This document shows positions 1 through 7,908 of a DNA stretch of 64,000 nt, in pieces. Under the pieces are notes generated by a model. The model was given only the letters and a program-made list of their open reading frames with translations, did no database searches and was not told where the DNA came from. The DNA lies in contig JAGNYW010000001.1 of NCBI GenBank assembly GCA_017984755.1, positions 1 to 64,000 of the forward strand, given 5' to 3'. Made by a program: the position numbers and the translations under genes. Within the stretch, counting starts at the first letter, position 1. Each line of letters opens with the position of its first letter. This stretch comes from Methyloversatilis sp. GTDB lineage: Bacteria; Pseudomonadota; Gammaproteobacteria; Burkholderiales; Rhodocyclaceae.

Positions 1-429
1 GCAGGCCACGTATATGGTTTCGACCAGAGCCCCGACATGCTGGAACAGGCGCGCAGACGCGTGGCGGCCGCCGGCTGGCAGAACGTTCACCTTCATGAAA
101 CGCCGGCCCAGGGGTTGGCCCTGCCGGCGCCGGTCGATGCGCTGCTGTTTCACTACACGCATGACGTACTGCGCTCGGCATCCGCCGTAGACCGGCTGCT
201 GGCGTGCGCCCGACCCGGTGCGGCAGTCGCGATCGCCGGCATCAAGTACTTTCCGTTCTGGCTGGCGCCCCTCAACATCTGGGTTTACTTCAAGAACCAC
301 GGCTACAACGGGGCGCCGGGCGAACTGCGCTCGCCGTGGGACCGCATCGCACCCCGGCTCGAAGGCTGGCGGCTGACCTCGACGCAGTACGGCATGGGTT
401 ACATCGCATCCGGACGCGTCCGGGCGTGA
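1..429 (+). CDS. Class I SAM-dependent methyltransferase, C-terminal part
   Basis: The reading frame is open from the first base, so the N-terminus lies outside the window; 142 codons remain. What is visible is the second half of a Rossmann-type methyltransferase: the end of motif I/II (VYGFDQSPDM, where the acidic residue would bind the SAM ribose), then a leader-type region and a hydrophobic stretch (KYFPFWLAPLNIWVY) that may touch a membrane or lipid substrate. The substrate cannot be told. Its TGA stop overlaps the GTG start of the next gene (GTGA), so the two are probably translationally coupled. Confidence 0.75.
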   Translation, partial: AGHVYGFDQSPDMLEQARRRVAAAGWQNVHLHETPAQGLALPAPVDALLFHYTHDVLRSASAVDRLLACARPGAAVAIAGIKYFPFWLAPLNIWVYFKNHGYNGAPGELRSPWDRIAPRLEGWRLTSTQYGMGYIASGRVRA

Positions 430-2063
430 GCGCGTCTGCCGTGCCGTCGTCGCGTCGTGCAGTGCAGGCCGTCCTCGCGCTGCTGCTGCTGAACGGCCTG
501 CTCAGCTTCAACAACGTGTGGCCCACGCCGGCCATCGTGCCCGACCATCGGCTGGCGCCGGAATTCGTCGGTCTGTGGCTCGGCCTGCTGTTCGTGGTTG
601 CCAGGTGGGGCGCGCCATCGCCGCGCGTGCTGGCCGGGTTCACGTTGGTGTTCATGCTGCTCGTGCTCGGGCGATACGGCGACGTCACCGTACCGGCCCT
701 GTTCGGGCGGCCGGTGAATCTTTACTGGGATGGGCAGCAGATTCCCCGCTTTCTGTGGGTGTCGGCGCAGAACCTGCCCTGGTGGATGAGCACGGGAGCC
801 GTCGCAGTGGTCTTCCTGCTGGTGCATGCGATCTACCGGCTGTTCGCGGTGTTCGTCCGCATCGCAGCGCGCGATGCGGCGCCCTACGCGCTGCGCACGC
901 GCTGGGCGCAGGTCCTCACAGTGCTGGCCGTGGTGCTGGTGATAGCCAACATTTCCGGCGTGCGCGCAACGTGGCCTGTTGTATCGCGCGCCATCGTGCC
1001 GACTTACATTCGGCAGGCCATTCTGCTGACGGCCATCTTCACCGATCAACGCGTCGGGCAGACCCTGCCCCGCGCCGAGGCGCTCGACGCCGCGCTTGCG
1101 GCACCACCCGGGTCGGCGCTGGCCGCGTTGCGCGGCAGCGATGTCTATCTGATGCCGCTCGAATCCTACGGCGCGGTGGTCTACGACAATCCCGAAGCAG
1201 CCGCGCGCCTGCGCCCGGCGCGCGAGCGTCTGGCGGCCGATCTGGCTGCCGGGGGCTTCCGGGTGGTGTCTGCCTTCATGCGTTCGCCGACCTTCGGCGG
1301 TGCGTCGGATCTCGCGCAACTGGGCATGCTGTCGGGGCTGGACCTGACCGATCCGCTGCGCCACGATCTGCTGCTGACCACGGACCGGCCGACATTGATC
1401 ACGCTGTTCCGCGCCAACGGATACCGGACCTTCGGCTTCTATCCGGCGTTGTTCTGGGACTGGCCGGAGCGCGTGTTCTACGGTTACGACCAGTTCGTGG
1501 AAGGCCGTGACCTCGATTACCCCGGGCCTGAGTTCGGCTACTGGAAAATCCCGGACCAGTACGCTGCGGCACGCTTCGAACAACGCTTCCCGCGCAGTGC
1601 CGACTCGCCACCGCGCTTCGTATTCTTCCCGACGATCACCTGCCATCTACCGTTCAGCCCGGTGCCGCCCTATCAGACCGACCCGCGGCAACTGCTCGGC
1701 GACACGCCATTCGATCCAGCCGACAGCGCGCGCGCGCTGGCCGTGAAGCCGGACTGGCTGAACATGTTTCCGGGCTACGTGGCGATGGTCGAATACACCT
1801 ATCGCTGGCTGGGCGATTACCTGCTTCAGCCGCAGCCGCGCGATACGATCTACGTTCTGGTCGGCGACCATCAGCCGGCGGCCAGTGTGAGTGGCGAAGG
1901 CGCCTCGTGGGACGTGCCGGTGCACATCGTGTCGCGCGATCCCGAACTGCTTGCGCGCTTCACTGAGCAGGGTTTCCATACCGGGCTGGAGCCACCGCGC
2001 GAGCCGCGCGGCGGTCTGCACGATCTGACCACGATGATGCTGCGCGCGTTTGCGCAGCCGTGA
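426..2063 (+). CDS. Sulfatase-fold membrane phospho-transferase/hydrolase (LTA synthase-like)
   Basis: About 545 residues. Hydrophobic segments fill the first ~190 residues and a soluble, presumably periplasmic, catalytic domain follows. The domain carries marks of the alkaline phosphatase/LtaS superfamily: MPLESYG near the first metal site, SPTFGGASD (the Thr is the likely nucleophile) followed by LGMLSG, and VGDHQP near the C-terminus for the second metal. Members transfer phosphoglycerol or phosphoethanolamine, or hydrolyse phospho- or sulfo-esters. I chose the GTG start overlapping the upstream TGA because the open frame further upstream has no protein-like sequence. Coupling to a methyltransferase suggests envelope lipid or glycan modification, which is inference. 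Confidence 0.8.
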   Translation: MSASAVPSSRRAVQAVLALLLLNGLLSFNNVWPTPAIVPDHRLAPEFVGLWLGLLFVVARWGAPSPRVLAGFTLVFMLLVLGRYGDVTVPALFGRPVNLYWDGQQIPRFLWVSAQNLPWWMSTGAVAVVFLLVHAIYRLFAVFVRIAARDAAPYALRTRWAQVLTVLAVVLVIANISGVRATWPVVSRAIVPTYIRQAILLTAIFTDQRVGQTLPRAEALDAALAAPPGSALAALRGSDVYLMPLESYGAVVYDNPEAAARLRPARERLAADLAAGGFRVVSAFMRSPTFGGASDLAQLGMLSGLDLTDPLRHDLLLTTDRPTLITLFRANGYRTFGFYPALFWDWPERVFYGYDQFVEGRDLDYPGPEFGYWKIPDQYAAARFEQRFPRSADSPPRFVFFPTITCHLPFSPVPPYQTDPRQLLGDTPFDPADSARALAVKPDWLNMFPGYVAMVEYTYRWLGDYLLQPQPRDTIYVLVGDHQPAASVSGEGASWDVPVHIVSRDPELLARFTEQGFHTGLEPPREPRGGLHDLTTMMLRAFAQP

Positions 2064-2789
2064 TCAGAACATGACGGTCGTCCGTACCCAGCCGTCCGGC
2101 AGCATATTCAGTACCGCTGCTTCGAGCTGCTTGTCCCAGCCCAGCAGCACGGCGAGGCCGGCCAGCAGGATGAGCAGGCCGAACCCCTTCTTGATGCGGT
2201 CGATGTGCGCCAGCACCCAGTTGCGTGACCGCATGAAGCCGGCCCTCGACGCGTAGGCGAAGCCGACCAGCGGTGTTGCGGCACCGAGGCCGAACAGACC
2301 CAGTATCAGCGCACCGCGTGCGGCGCCGCCTTCGCTGGCAACCAGCGTCAGCGCCGAGGCGAGCAGCGGCCCGGAGCAGGGGCTCCACACCATGCCGAGC
2401 ACCGCGCCCAGCAGGAAGCTTCCGCGCAGCGAGCCGGCATCGACGCGGTTGCTGGCCTGCTGCGCAGTGGCGGCGATCGGGCTCATCAGCAGACTGAAGC
2501 GATCGCTCAGCGCCGGCACCAGCATGACGATGCCGAAGGCGATCAGCAGCCAGGCGCCGGCGGTACGTATGAGGTCGCCGTCGAGCCCGAGCGCATCGCC
2601 GAGCACGCCGACCAGTACGCCCAGCAGCGCGAACGATGCGACCATGCCGAGCCCCATCGCCACCGGTGCCAGACGGTTCGCCTGCACCGCACCGCCCACC
2701 ACCAGCGGCAGGATGGGAAATACGCAGGGCGACAGTGTCGTCAGGCTGCCCGCAGCCAGCGCCAGCCCGAGCTCGGCCGCCGAACTCAC
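2064..2789 (-). CDS. CcdA/DsbD-type transmembrane electron carrier
   Basis: 241 residues, nearly all hydrophobic, with about six membrane spans. It has the paired cysteine motifs of the CcdA/DsbD membrane domain: LSPCVFPILPL in the first span and WSPCSGPLL in the fourth. This family moves reducing power from cytoplasmic thioredoxin to periplasmic thiol proteins, for cytochrome c maturation or disulfide reduction. The GTG start overlaps the stop of the thioredoxin-like gene before it (GTGA), so the pair is one operon: a periplasmic thioredoxin and its membrane reductase. The stop codon abuts that of the convergent sulfatase-fold gene. Confidence 0.88.
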   Translation of the reverse strand: MSSAAELGLALAAGSLTTLSPCVFPILPLVVGGAVQANRLAPVAMGLGMVASFALLGVLVGVLGDALGLDGDLIRTAGAWLLIAFGIVMLVPALSDRFSLLMSPIAATAQQASNRVDAGSLRGSFLLGAVLGMVWSPCSGPLLASALTLVASEGGAARGALILGLFGLGAATPLVGFAYASRAGFMRSRNWVLAHIDRIKKGFGLLILLAGLAVLLGWDKQLEAAVLNMLPDGWVRTTVMF

Positions 2790-3169
2790 AGACCGGCCTG
2801 CAGCGCGGTGCGGATCTTCTCGATATCCGTGTCGCCGGCGAGGCGCGCTTTTTCCTGCTCGCCCTTGAATACGATCAGCACGGACTGGCTGCGCACCTTG
2901 TACTGCTTCTTCAGATCCTTCTCTTCGTCGTAATTGGCGATGAGAACGGTGATGTCCAGACCCTTTTCGGCCTTGAGCGCGTTGAGCGCCTTTTCCTGCG
3001 TCTTGCAGGTGGAACACCATTCCGCGTGGAAGTGCACGGCCACCGGCTTGCCGGCCTGTTGTGCGGCGCCGAGTGCCGCCGCCGTGTAGGGCTGGATGTC
3101 GAGCGCGTGAGCCAGGCCGGCGGCCAGGGAAAGGGCGGCAATTGCGGTGAGGCGGATGAAGCGGTTCAT
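2786..3169 (-). CDS. Periplasmic thioredoxin-fold protein
   Basis: 127 residues. It begins with a signal peptide (MNRFIRLTAIAALSLAAG, cleavage likely after AHA) followed by a thioredoxin fold with the redox motif EWCSTCK at about residues 51-57. The start is set by a clear AAGGAG seven bases before ATG. The neighbouring CcdA-like protein is its probable electron donor across the membrane. The natural partner could be apocytochrome c or another periplasmic dithiol; the sequence alone does not say. DsbD-gamma-like or TlpA-like would be alternative names. Confidence 0.88.
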   Translation of the reverse strand: MNRFIRLTAIAALSLAAGLAHALDIQPYTAAALGAAQQAGKPVAVHFHAEWCSTCKTQEKALNALKAEKGLDITVLIANYDEEKDLKKQYKVRSQSVLIVFKGEQEKARLAGDTDIEKIRTALQAGL

Positions 3170-3268
3170 GCGGGTCTCCTTCGGTTGAGTCGAACACCTG
3201 GTATTGACCGCCGCAGCTGCGGATTGCTTACACGGCGTGTCGAAGTCACGATCAGTCGGCAAATGCGG

Positions 3269-4618
3269 TCAGGCCACCTCTCGCGTGCTCGTGCCGTCAT
3301 CACGCACGAAACTGCCATCGTCGGCGTAGGGCGCCGGCCAGCCCAGCATGCGGCTGGCGGCTTCGACCCGTGCCTCGAGCTGCGCCGGATCCTGCGCGCC
3401 GACATGCACGATGCCGTAGCGGTGGCTGCCGGTCCATTTCAGATCGCGTTGCAGGCTGTATCCGTGACGGCCGAACGCGAGGAGCAGCCCGTCGGGAAAC
3501 TGCCGCTGCCAGGCGGCACGCAGCGTCCGGTTCGGCATGGCGGGCAGGCCATTCGCGTCGAAGGCGCGATAGACCAGACTGGCAGCCGCCCTTGCGGTGG
3601 GGTCTTCCCGGTGCAGCAATCGCGGGTCTTCGCCGAGCGCCAGCGCGAGTGACCAGGCGTGTGCATCGATGCCCTGCACGCGGCGGTAAAGATCCGAGAA
3701 CTGCGAGGCCAGACGCGGATTGCATTCGATGACGGTCAGGCGATCGGTGGCCGCGTCGTAGAAGAATTCCAGATTGAAGAAACCAAGGGAATAACCGATC
3801 GCGCCGAGAAAGCGCCGCGCGACGTCGAGTGCACGTGTCTGTACCGATGCCGGCAGACGGCTCGGTACCTCCCAGCGCATGAAGGCCTGGGTGCCCGGGT
3901 ACATGATCGCGTCGACGACGCCCAGCGCATGCACCTGCCCATCGAATACCCAGCCGTCGAGGTTGAACTGCGGTATGGCCGGATCGACAGGCGTTTCGAG
4001 CAGCAGCCGGTGCGCGCTGCCGGCCTGCGGCAAGCGTGCCCTGCACACGCGATCGAATGGCTCGACCAGACGCCGGATCACCCAGAGCTCCCGCCAGTCG
4101 AAGCGGGCGTGCGCCTGCAGCGCTGATCGACTGTCGACCTCGCGCGCCAGTACCGAAAATGCCGCCTTGATCGGTTTCACATAAACGGGATACTCGAAAT
4201 CCCCGGGCAGTCGCTCCGGTACCGGTTCGCCGTAATCGAGGTCGAGTCCGGCAAACGCCAGGCAGGCTTCCGGCGCCACGCTGGCCAGAACGCGTCTGGC
4301 ATGCAGTTTGTGCTGTGCGGCAAGAATCGCCTCGGGCGGCACGCCGGGCAGGCCGAGGCGTTCGGCCACCATGGCGGCAGCGAGCGCGCCGAACGGTTCG
4401 TGATGCGACAACACGGCCGACCAGCCACGGCGCCGCGCGTGATAGGCGGTGCGGGCGGCGAAGCGATCAAGATCGAAACCGATCAGGCGCAGATTGTCCG
4501 GGAAGGAAAACAGGTCGAAGCCTGCGTGGTCGAAGACATGACGAGAGGCGTGCCGGTCGAAGCCGATGCGATCCCAGTCGTAGGCGAACAACAGACCGAT
4601 GCGGCGGGGTGGGGGCAT
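3269..4618 (-). CDS. ATP-grasp family protein of unknown substrate
   Basis: 449 residues, reading divergently from egtD with an 88-base gap. The C-terminal half has ATP-grasp features: the lysine-containing strand PVYVKPIKAAF around residues 146-156, and late metal ligands in FNLEFFYDA and VIECNPRLASQF (Glu/Asn/Arg). The N-terminal ~120 residues look like a substrate-binding pre-domain rich in His and Arg. ATP-grasp enzymes activate a carboxylate as acyl phosphate and ligate it to an amine, thiol or hydroxyl. I do not recognise a named family. Its place beside the selenoneine genes makes it a candidate accessory gene, but this is only position. Confidence 0.7.
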   Translation of the reverse strand: MPPPRRIGLLFAYDWDRIGFDRHASRHVFDHAGFDLFSFPDNLRLIGFDLDRFAARTAYHARRRGWSAVLSHHEPFGALAAAMVAERLGLPGVPPEAILAAQHKLHARRVLASVAPEACLAFAGLDLDYGEPVPERLPGDFEYPVYVKPIKAAFSVLAREVDSRSALQAHARFDWRELWVIRRLVEPFDRVCRARLPQAGSAHRLLLETPVDPAIPQFNLDGWVFDGQVHALGVVDAIMYPGTQAFMRWEVPSRLPASVQTRALDVARRFLGAIGYSLGFFNLEFFYDAATDRLTVIECNPRLASQFSDLYRRVQGIDAHAWSLALALGEDPRLLHREDPTARAAASLVYRAFDANGLPAMPNRTLRAAWQRQFPDGLLLAFGRHGYSLQRDLKWTGSHRYGIVHVGAQDPAQLEARVEAASRMLGWPAPYADDGSFVRDDGTSTREVA

Positions 4619-4706
4619 GAATCATCCAGTGAAGCCAGCCGGTGATGGAGGCGCCGCGTGCGATATGCTTCGCTCGACAGGCAAATCCCTAATCAACGAT
4701 AAGACC

Positions 4707-5675
4707 ATGATGCGAACGCCGCGTTTCATCCAGTTGCAGCCGCTCGACGATACCCTGCGGCTGGACGATGTGCTGGCCGATCTGAAGCAGCCCGAGGCGT
4801 CCGTGTCGCCGAAGTATTTCTACGACGTGCTCGGTTCGCGTCTGTTCGAGGCGATCACCGCGCTGGAAGAGTACTACCCGACGCGCACCGAAGCGGCGAT
4901 ATTCGGCGCGCACGCCTCGGACATGGCGCAACGCTTCCGCGCACGCGCCGGCACGGGCTTCGACCTGATTGATCTCGGAGCCGGAAGTTGCGCCAAGGCC
5001 GCATCACTGTTCGATGCGTTCGGGCCGCGTCGCTACATTGCGATCGATATTTCCGCCGATTTTCTCAGGCAGTCGCTCGAATGTCTGCAGCGCGCGCATC
5101 CGGCAATGGACATGCTCGGCGTCGGCTTCGACTTTTCCGCTCGCCTCGATCTGCCGGACACCCTGTACGACGGCCCGGCACTGGTGTTCTATCCGGGTTC
5201 GAGCATCGGCAATTTCGCACCCCCGGATGCCCGCCGCCTGCTCGCCGAAGCCTGTGCGGCGACGCGCGGCGGTGGCCTGCTGATCGGGGTCGATCTGGTC
5301 AAGGACATCGCAGTGCTCGAAGCGGCCTACGACGACGCGCTTGGCGTGACGGCGGCCTTCAACCTGAATGCGCTGCGCCACCTGAATCGTGTTGCGGGCA
5401 CCGACTTCGACGTGTCCGACTGGCGGCACGTCGCGCGCTTCGATGGCGTGACATCGCGCATCGAAATGCATCTGGAGGCGCGTCGTGCGGTCACCGTGCA
5501 GTGGTCGGGTGGCGGGCGGCGCTTCGCCGAAGGCGAGCGCATCCACACCGAAAATTCGTACAAGTGGACACCGGCCGCATTCGAGACGCTGCTGCACGAA
5601 GCCGGTTTCGGCGAAGTGTCGTGCTGGACCGATGCGCAGAGGTGGTTCGGCGTCTTTCTGGCGCTGCCGGCGTGA
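4707..5675 (+). CDS. egtD: L-histidine N-alpha-methyltransferase EgtD
   Basis: 322 residues, the usual EgtD length. The enzyme trimethylates histidine with SAM to give hercynine, the shared precursor of ergothioneine and selenoneine. Visible family marks are the N-terminal KYFYDVLGSRLFE, followed by EEYYPTRTEA, the SAM-binding loop LIDLGAGSCAKA at about residues 91-102, FYPGSSIGNF, and the C-terminal ENSYKW segment that contacts histidine. I took the ATG at 4707; a second ATG follows directly. The gene converges on senA with nine bases between stops. No egtC or egtE is nearby, which favours the Sen route over the mycobacterial ergothioneine route. Confidence 0.92.
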   Translation: MMRTPRFIQLQPLDDTLRLDDVLADLKQPEASVSPKYFYDVLGSRLFEAITALEEYYPTRTEAAIFGAHASDMAQRFRARAGTGFDLIDLGAGSCAKAASLFDAFGPRRYIAIDISADFLRQSLECLQRAHPAMDMLGVGFDFSARLDLPDTLYDGPALVFYPGSSIGNFAPPDARRLLAEACAATRGGGLLIGVDLVKDIAVLEAAYDDALGVTAAFNLNALRHLNRVAGTDFDVSDWRHVARFDGVTSRIEMHLEARRAVTVQWSGGGRRFAEGERIHTENSYKWTPAAFETLLHEAGFGEVSCWTDAQRWFGVFLALPA

Positions 5676-5684
5676 GCCATGCAT

Positions 5685-6902
5685 TCAGCCCACTGCGCAC
5701 GTCCTGAAGCCGGCCGGCACGTCGTCGCGCTCGGGTCGGAAGAAATTCCGGTAGCGCGGGTGATGCATGCGCGGCTGGGTCATGAACGACGCGCCGCGCA
5801 GCACGCGCCGGTCGCCGAACCAGGGCGCCGAATAGTCGCGATAGGGATGCGGCGTGAAGCCGGGGTAGGGCAGGAAGTTGCTGGCCGTCCATTCCCACAC
5901 CTGCCCCCAGTCGAACGTTTCAGGTGCGGTGATGGCGGCGCGCTCCCATTCCGCTTCGGTGGGCAGCCGCCGGCCGGTCCATCGGCACCACGCTTCCGCT
6001 TCGTGCGCGCTGAGATGGCTGGCGGCGTGGTCCGGATCGACATCGAACCATCCGCCGTAGAGATGCTGCTCCCAGCCATCCTGACGCCGACGAAGATAGC
6101 GCGGATGCAGTCGGTGCTGAGCTGTCTTCCAGCGCCAGCCGGCCTCGCTCCACCAGCGTGCGTCCTCATGTGCGCCGGTGTCGACGAAGGGCAGGTAGTC
6201 GCGCCAGGTGACGACCGTCCGATCGATGTCGCAGGCCGGCAGGTCGACCGCGTGCGCCGAGCACTCGTTGTCGAAGACGAAACCGGTACCCGAATGCCCG
6301 AGCATCCATGTCCCGGCCGGATAGTGCAGTGCATCGCGCAGCGGCCCGCGGGCGACGGCCGCGGGCCGCCAGCGTGCGTCGTCGATCGCGATGCCGAGTT
6401 GCTGCGCCATGTACAGCGCGGCTTCGTGATGCATGTCCTCGTGCAGCAGTGCGAGGCGAAAGAAATACAGTGCGTCTTCGTGCTCCTGCGTCCGTTCGAG
6501 CAGCGCAATCACTGCATCGAACTGGGTCTGCAGGTCATCGAGTGTGGCGGCTGCGTCGGGCAGCGCAAGCCCCGGCCGCAGCGCGTGCGCCACCCGGCTC
6601 GAATCGAACAGCGCATCGGCATCGGCGCGGGCGGGCGGCAACCGTGCGACGTCTGGATCGGCGCGCCAGCCGAGCGCGCACTGCGGGTTGCGCGATGTCC
6701 ACCAGGTCTGGAACCATCCGATGTGTCCCAGCTCCCACAGCGGCGGGTTCAGGGTTTCGTAAAACGGAATGCGCAGGTCCGGAAAGGCACGCCGGTAATC
6801 GGCGAAACGCGCCAGCGTGTCGGTGCGGCTGTCCCGCAGGGCTTGAACCAGCAGCGCCCTGCTGCCGCAGCGCGCGCCGGTCGATGACTGCACAACATTC
6901 AT
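5685..6902 (-). CDS. senA: Selenoneine synthase SenA (EgtB-like)
   Basis: 405 residues with the two-domain layout of EgtB/SenA: an N-terminal DinB-like domain with metal histidines (HIGWFQTWW; HEDMHHEA) and a C-terminal formylglycine-generating-enzyme-like domain (RRLPTEAEWERA, WEWTASNF, RGASFMTQPRMHHPRYRNFF, GFRTC). SenA joins selenosugar selenium to hercynine by an iron- and oxygen-dependent reaction. EgtB does the same with a thiol donor, and the two are hard to separate by eye. The SenA call rests on the adjacent senB and senC. The ATG at 6902 has GGAG nine bases upstream; an in-frame ATG at 6917 is the alternative. Both sit inside the start region of the divergent senB. Confidence 0.85.
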   Translation of the reverse strand: MNVVQSSTGARCGSRALLVQALRDSRTDTLARFADYRRAFPDLRIPFYETLNPPLWELGHIGWFQTWWTSRNPQCALGWRADPDVARLPPARADADALFDSSRVAHALRPGLALPDAAATLDDLQTQFDAVIALLERTQEHEDALYFFRLALLHEDMHHEAALYMAQQLGIAIDDARWRPAAVARGPLRDALHYPAGTWMLGHSGTGFVFDNECSAHAVDLPACDIDRTVVTWRDYLPFVDTGAHEDARWWSEAGWRWKTAQHRLHPRYLRRRQDGWEQHLYGGWFDVDPDHAASHLSAHEAEAWCRWTGRRLPTEAEWERAAITAPETFDWGQVWEWTASNFLPYPGFTPHPYRDYSAPWFGDRRVLRGASFMTQPRMHHPRYRNFFRPERDDVPAGFRTCAVG

Positions 6903-6915
6903 GACGGAAAACTCC

Positions 6916-7908
6916 ATGTCGCGTCTCAAGGTGGTCATCGTCACGCCGGCGCTGGCCGATGCCAACAACGGCAACTGGCGCACAGCTCGGCGCTGGGCGT
7001 CGATGCTGCGCGACCGGTGCGACGTGCGGCTGACCGCAGCGTGGAGCGACGGTGACGACAGCGTGATGATCGCGCTGCACGCCCGCCGTTCCGCCGCGTC
7101 GGCCGCTGCGTGGCGCGCGCGGCATCCGGAGCGGCCGCTGATCGTCGTGCTGACCGGCACCGATCTCTACCGCGACATCGCGACCGATGCGTCTGCCCGC
7201 CACTCGCTCGACATCGCCGACCGGCTGGTCGTGCTCAACACGCTCGGCCCGAGCTCGCTGCCGGATGCGCAACAGCCGCGCTGCCGCGTCGTGCTGCAGT
7301 CCTGTCCCTCGCGCGTGCGGCAGGCACCGCCGGCCCGCTATCTGCGCGCGTTGATGATAGGTCACCTGAGAGCGGAAAAGGCACCGGATGTCCTGTTCGA
7401 CGCCGTGCGCGAACTGGCGGTGCGGCGCGACATCCGCATCGACCACATCGGCAGCGCACTCGACCCGGAACTGGGCGAAGCGGCCCGCCGCCTGATGATC
7501 CGGTGCCCGGACTACCGCTGGCTGGGCGGTTTGTCGCACGACGCCACGCGCCGTCGCCTGCAACGCGCCAGCGTGCTGGTGCACCCGAGCCGCATGGAAG
7601 GCGGTGCGCATACGGTGATCGAGGCAATCCGCAGCGGCGTGCCGGTTCTCGCGTCGCGCATCGACGGCAACGTCGGCCTGCTCGGCGCGGATTACGACGG
7701 TTACTGTGCTCCGGGTGATGCCCATGCGCTCGCGGGGCTGATGGCGCGTGCGCGCGACGACGCGGACTGGCTGGCGCATCTGGCGCGTCAGTGCGAAGCG
7801 AAGTCGTCACTGTTTTCGGCCGAACACGAACGCTCGGCGCTGCATGCGCTGATCGATGAATGTCTGGCATCCTTGGGCGTACGCCCGACGGCAATGCCGT
7901 CCCGATGA
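6916..7908 (+). CDS. senB: Selenosugar synthase SenB (TIGR04348-type glycosyltransferase)
   Basis: About 330 residues with a GT-B glycosyltransferase shape: VVIVTPALADANNGNWRTA at the N-terminus, VVLTGTDLYRDI, then HPSRMEGGAHTVIEAI with the nucleotide-sugar-binding acidic residue, and GVPVLASRIDGNVGLLG. This matches the family formerly called putative glycosyltransferase TIGR04348, since shown to be SenB. SenB makes a selenosugar from UDP-sugar and selenophosphate. I prefer the ATG at 6916 because the product then begins directly at the first strand; the ATG at 6901 would add MTENS and overlap senA's start. The stop overlaps the senC start (ATGA). Confidence 0.88.
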   Translation: MSRLKVVIVTPALADANNGNWRTARRWASMLRDRCDVRLTAAWSDGDDSVMIALHARRSAASAAAWRARHPERPLIVVLTGTDLYRDIATDASARHSLDIADRLVVLNTLGPSSLPDAQQPRCRVVLQSCPSRVRQAPPARYLRALMIGHLRAEKAPDVLFDAVRELAVRRDIRIDHIGSALDPELGEAARRLMIRCPDYRWLGGLSHDATRRRLQRASVLVHPSRMEGGAHTVIEAIRSGVPVLASRIDGNVGLLGADYDGYCAPGDAHALAGLMARARDDADWLAHLARQCEAKSSLFSAEHERSALHALIDECLASLGVRPTAMPSR

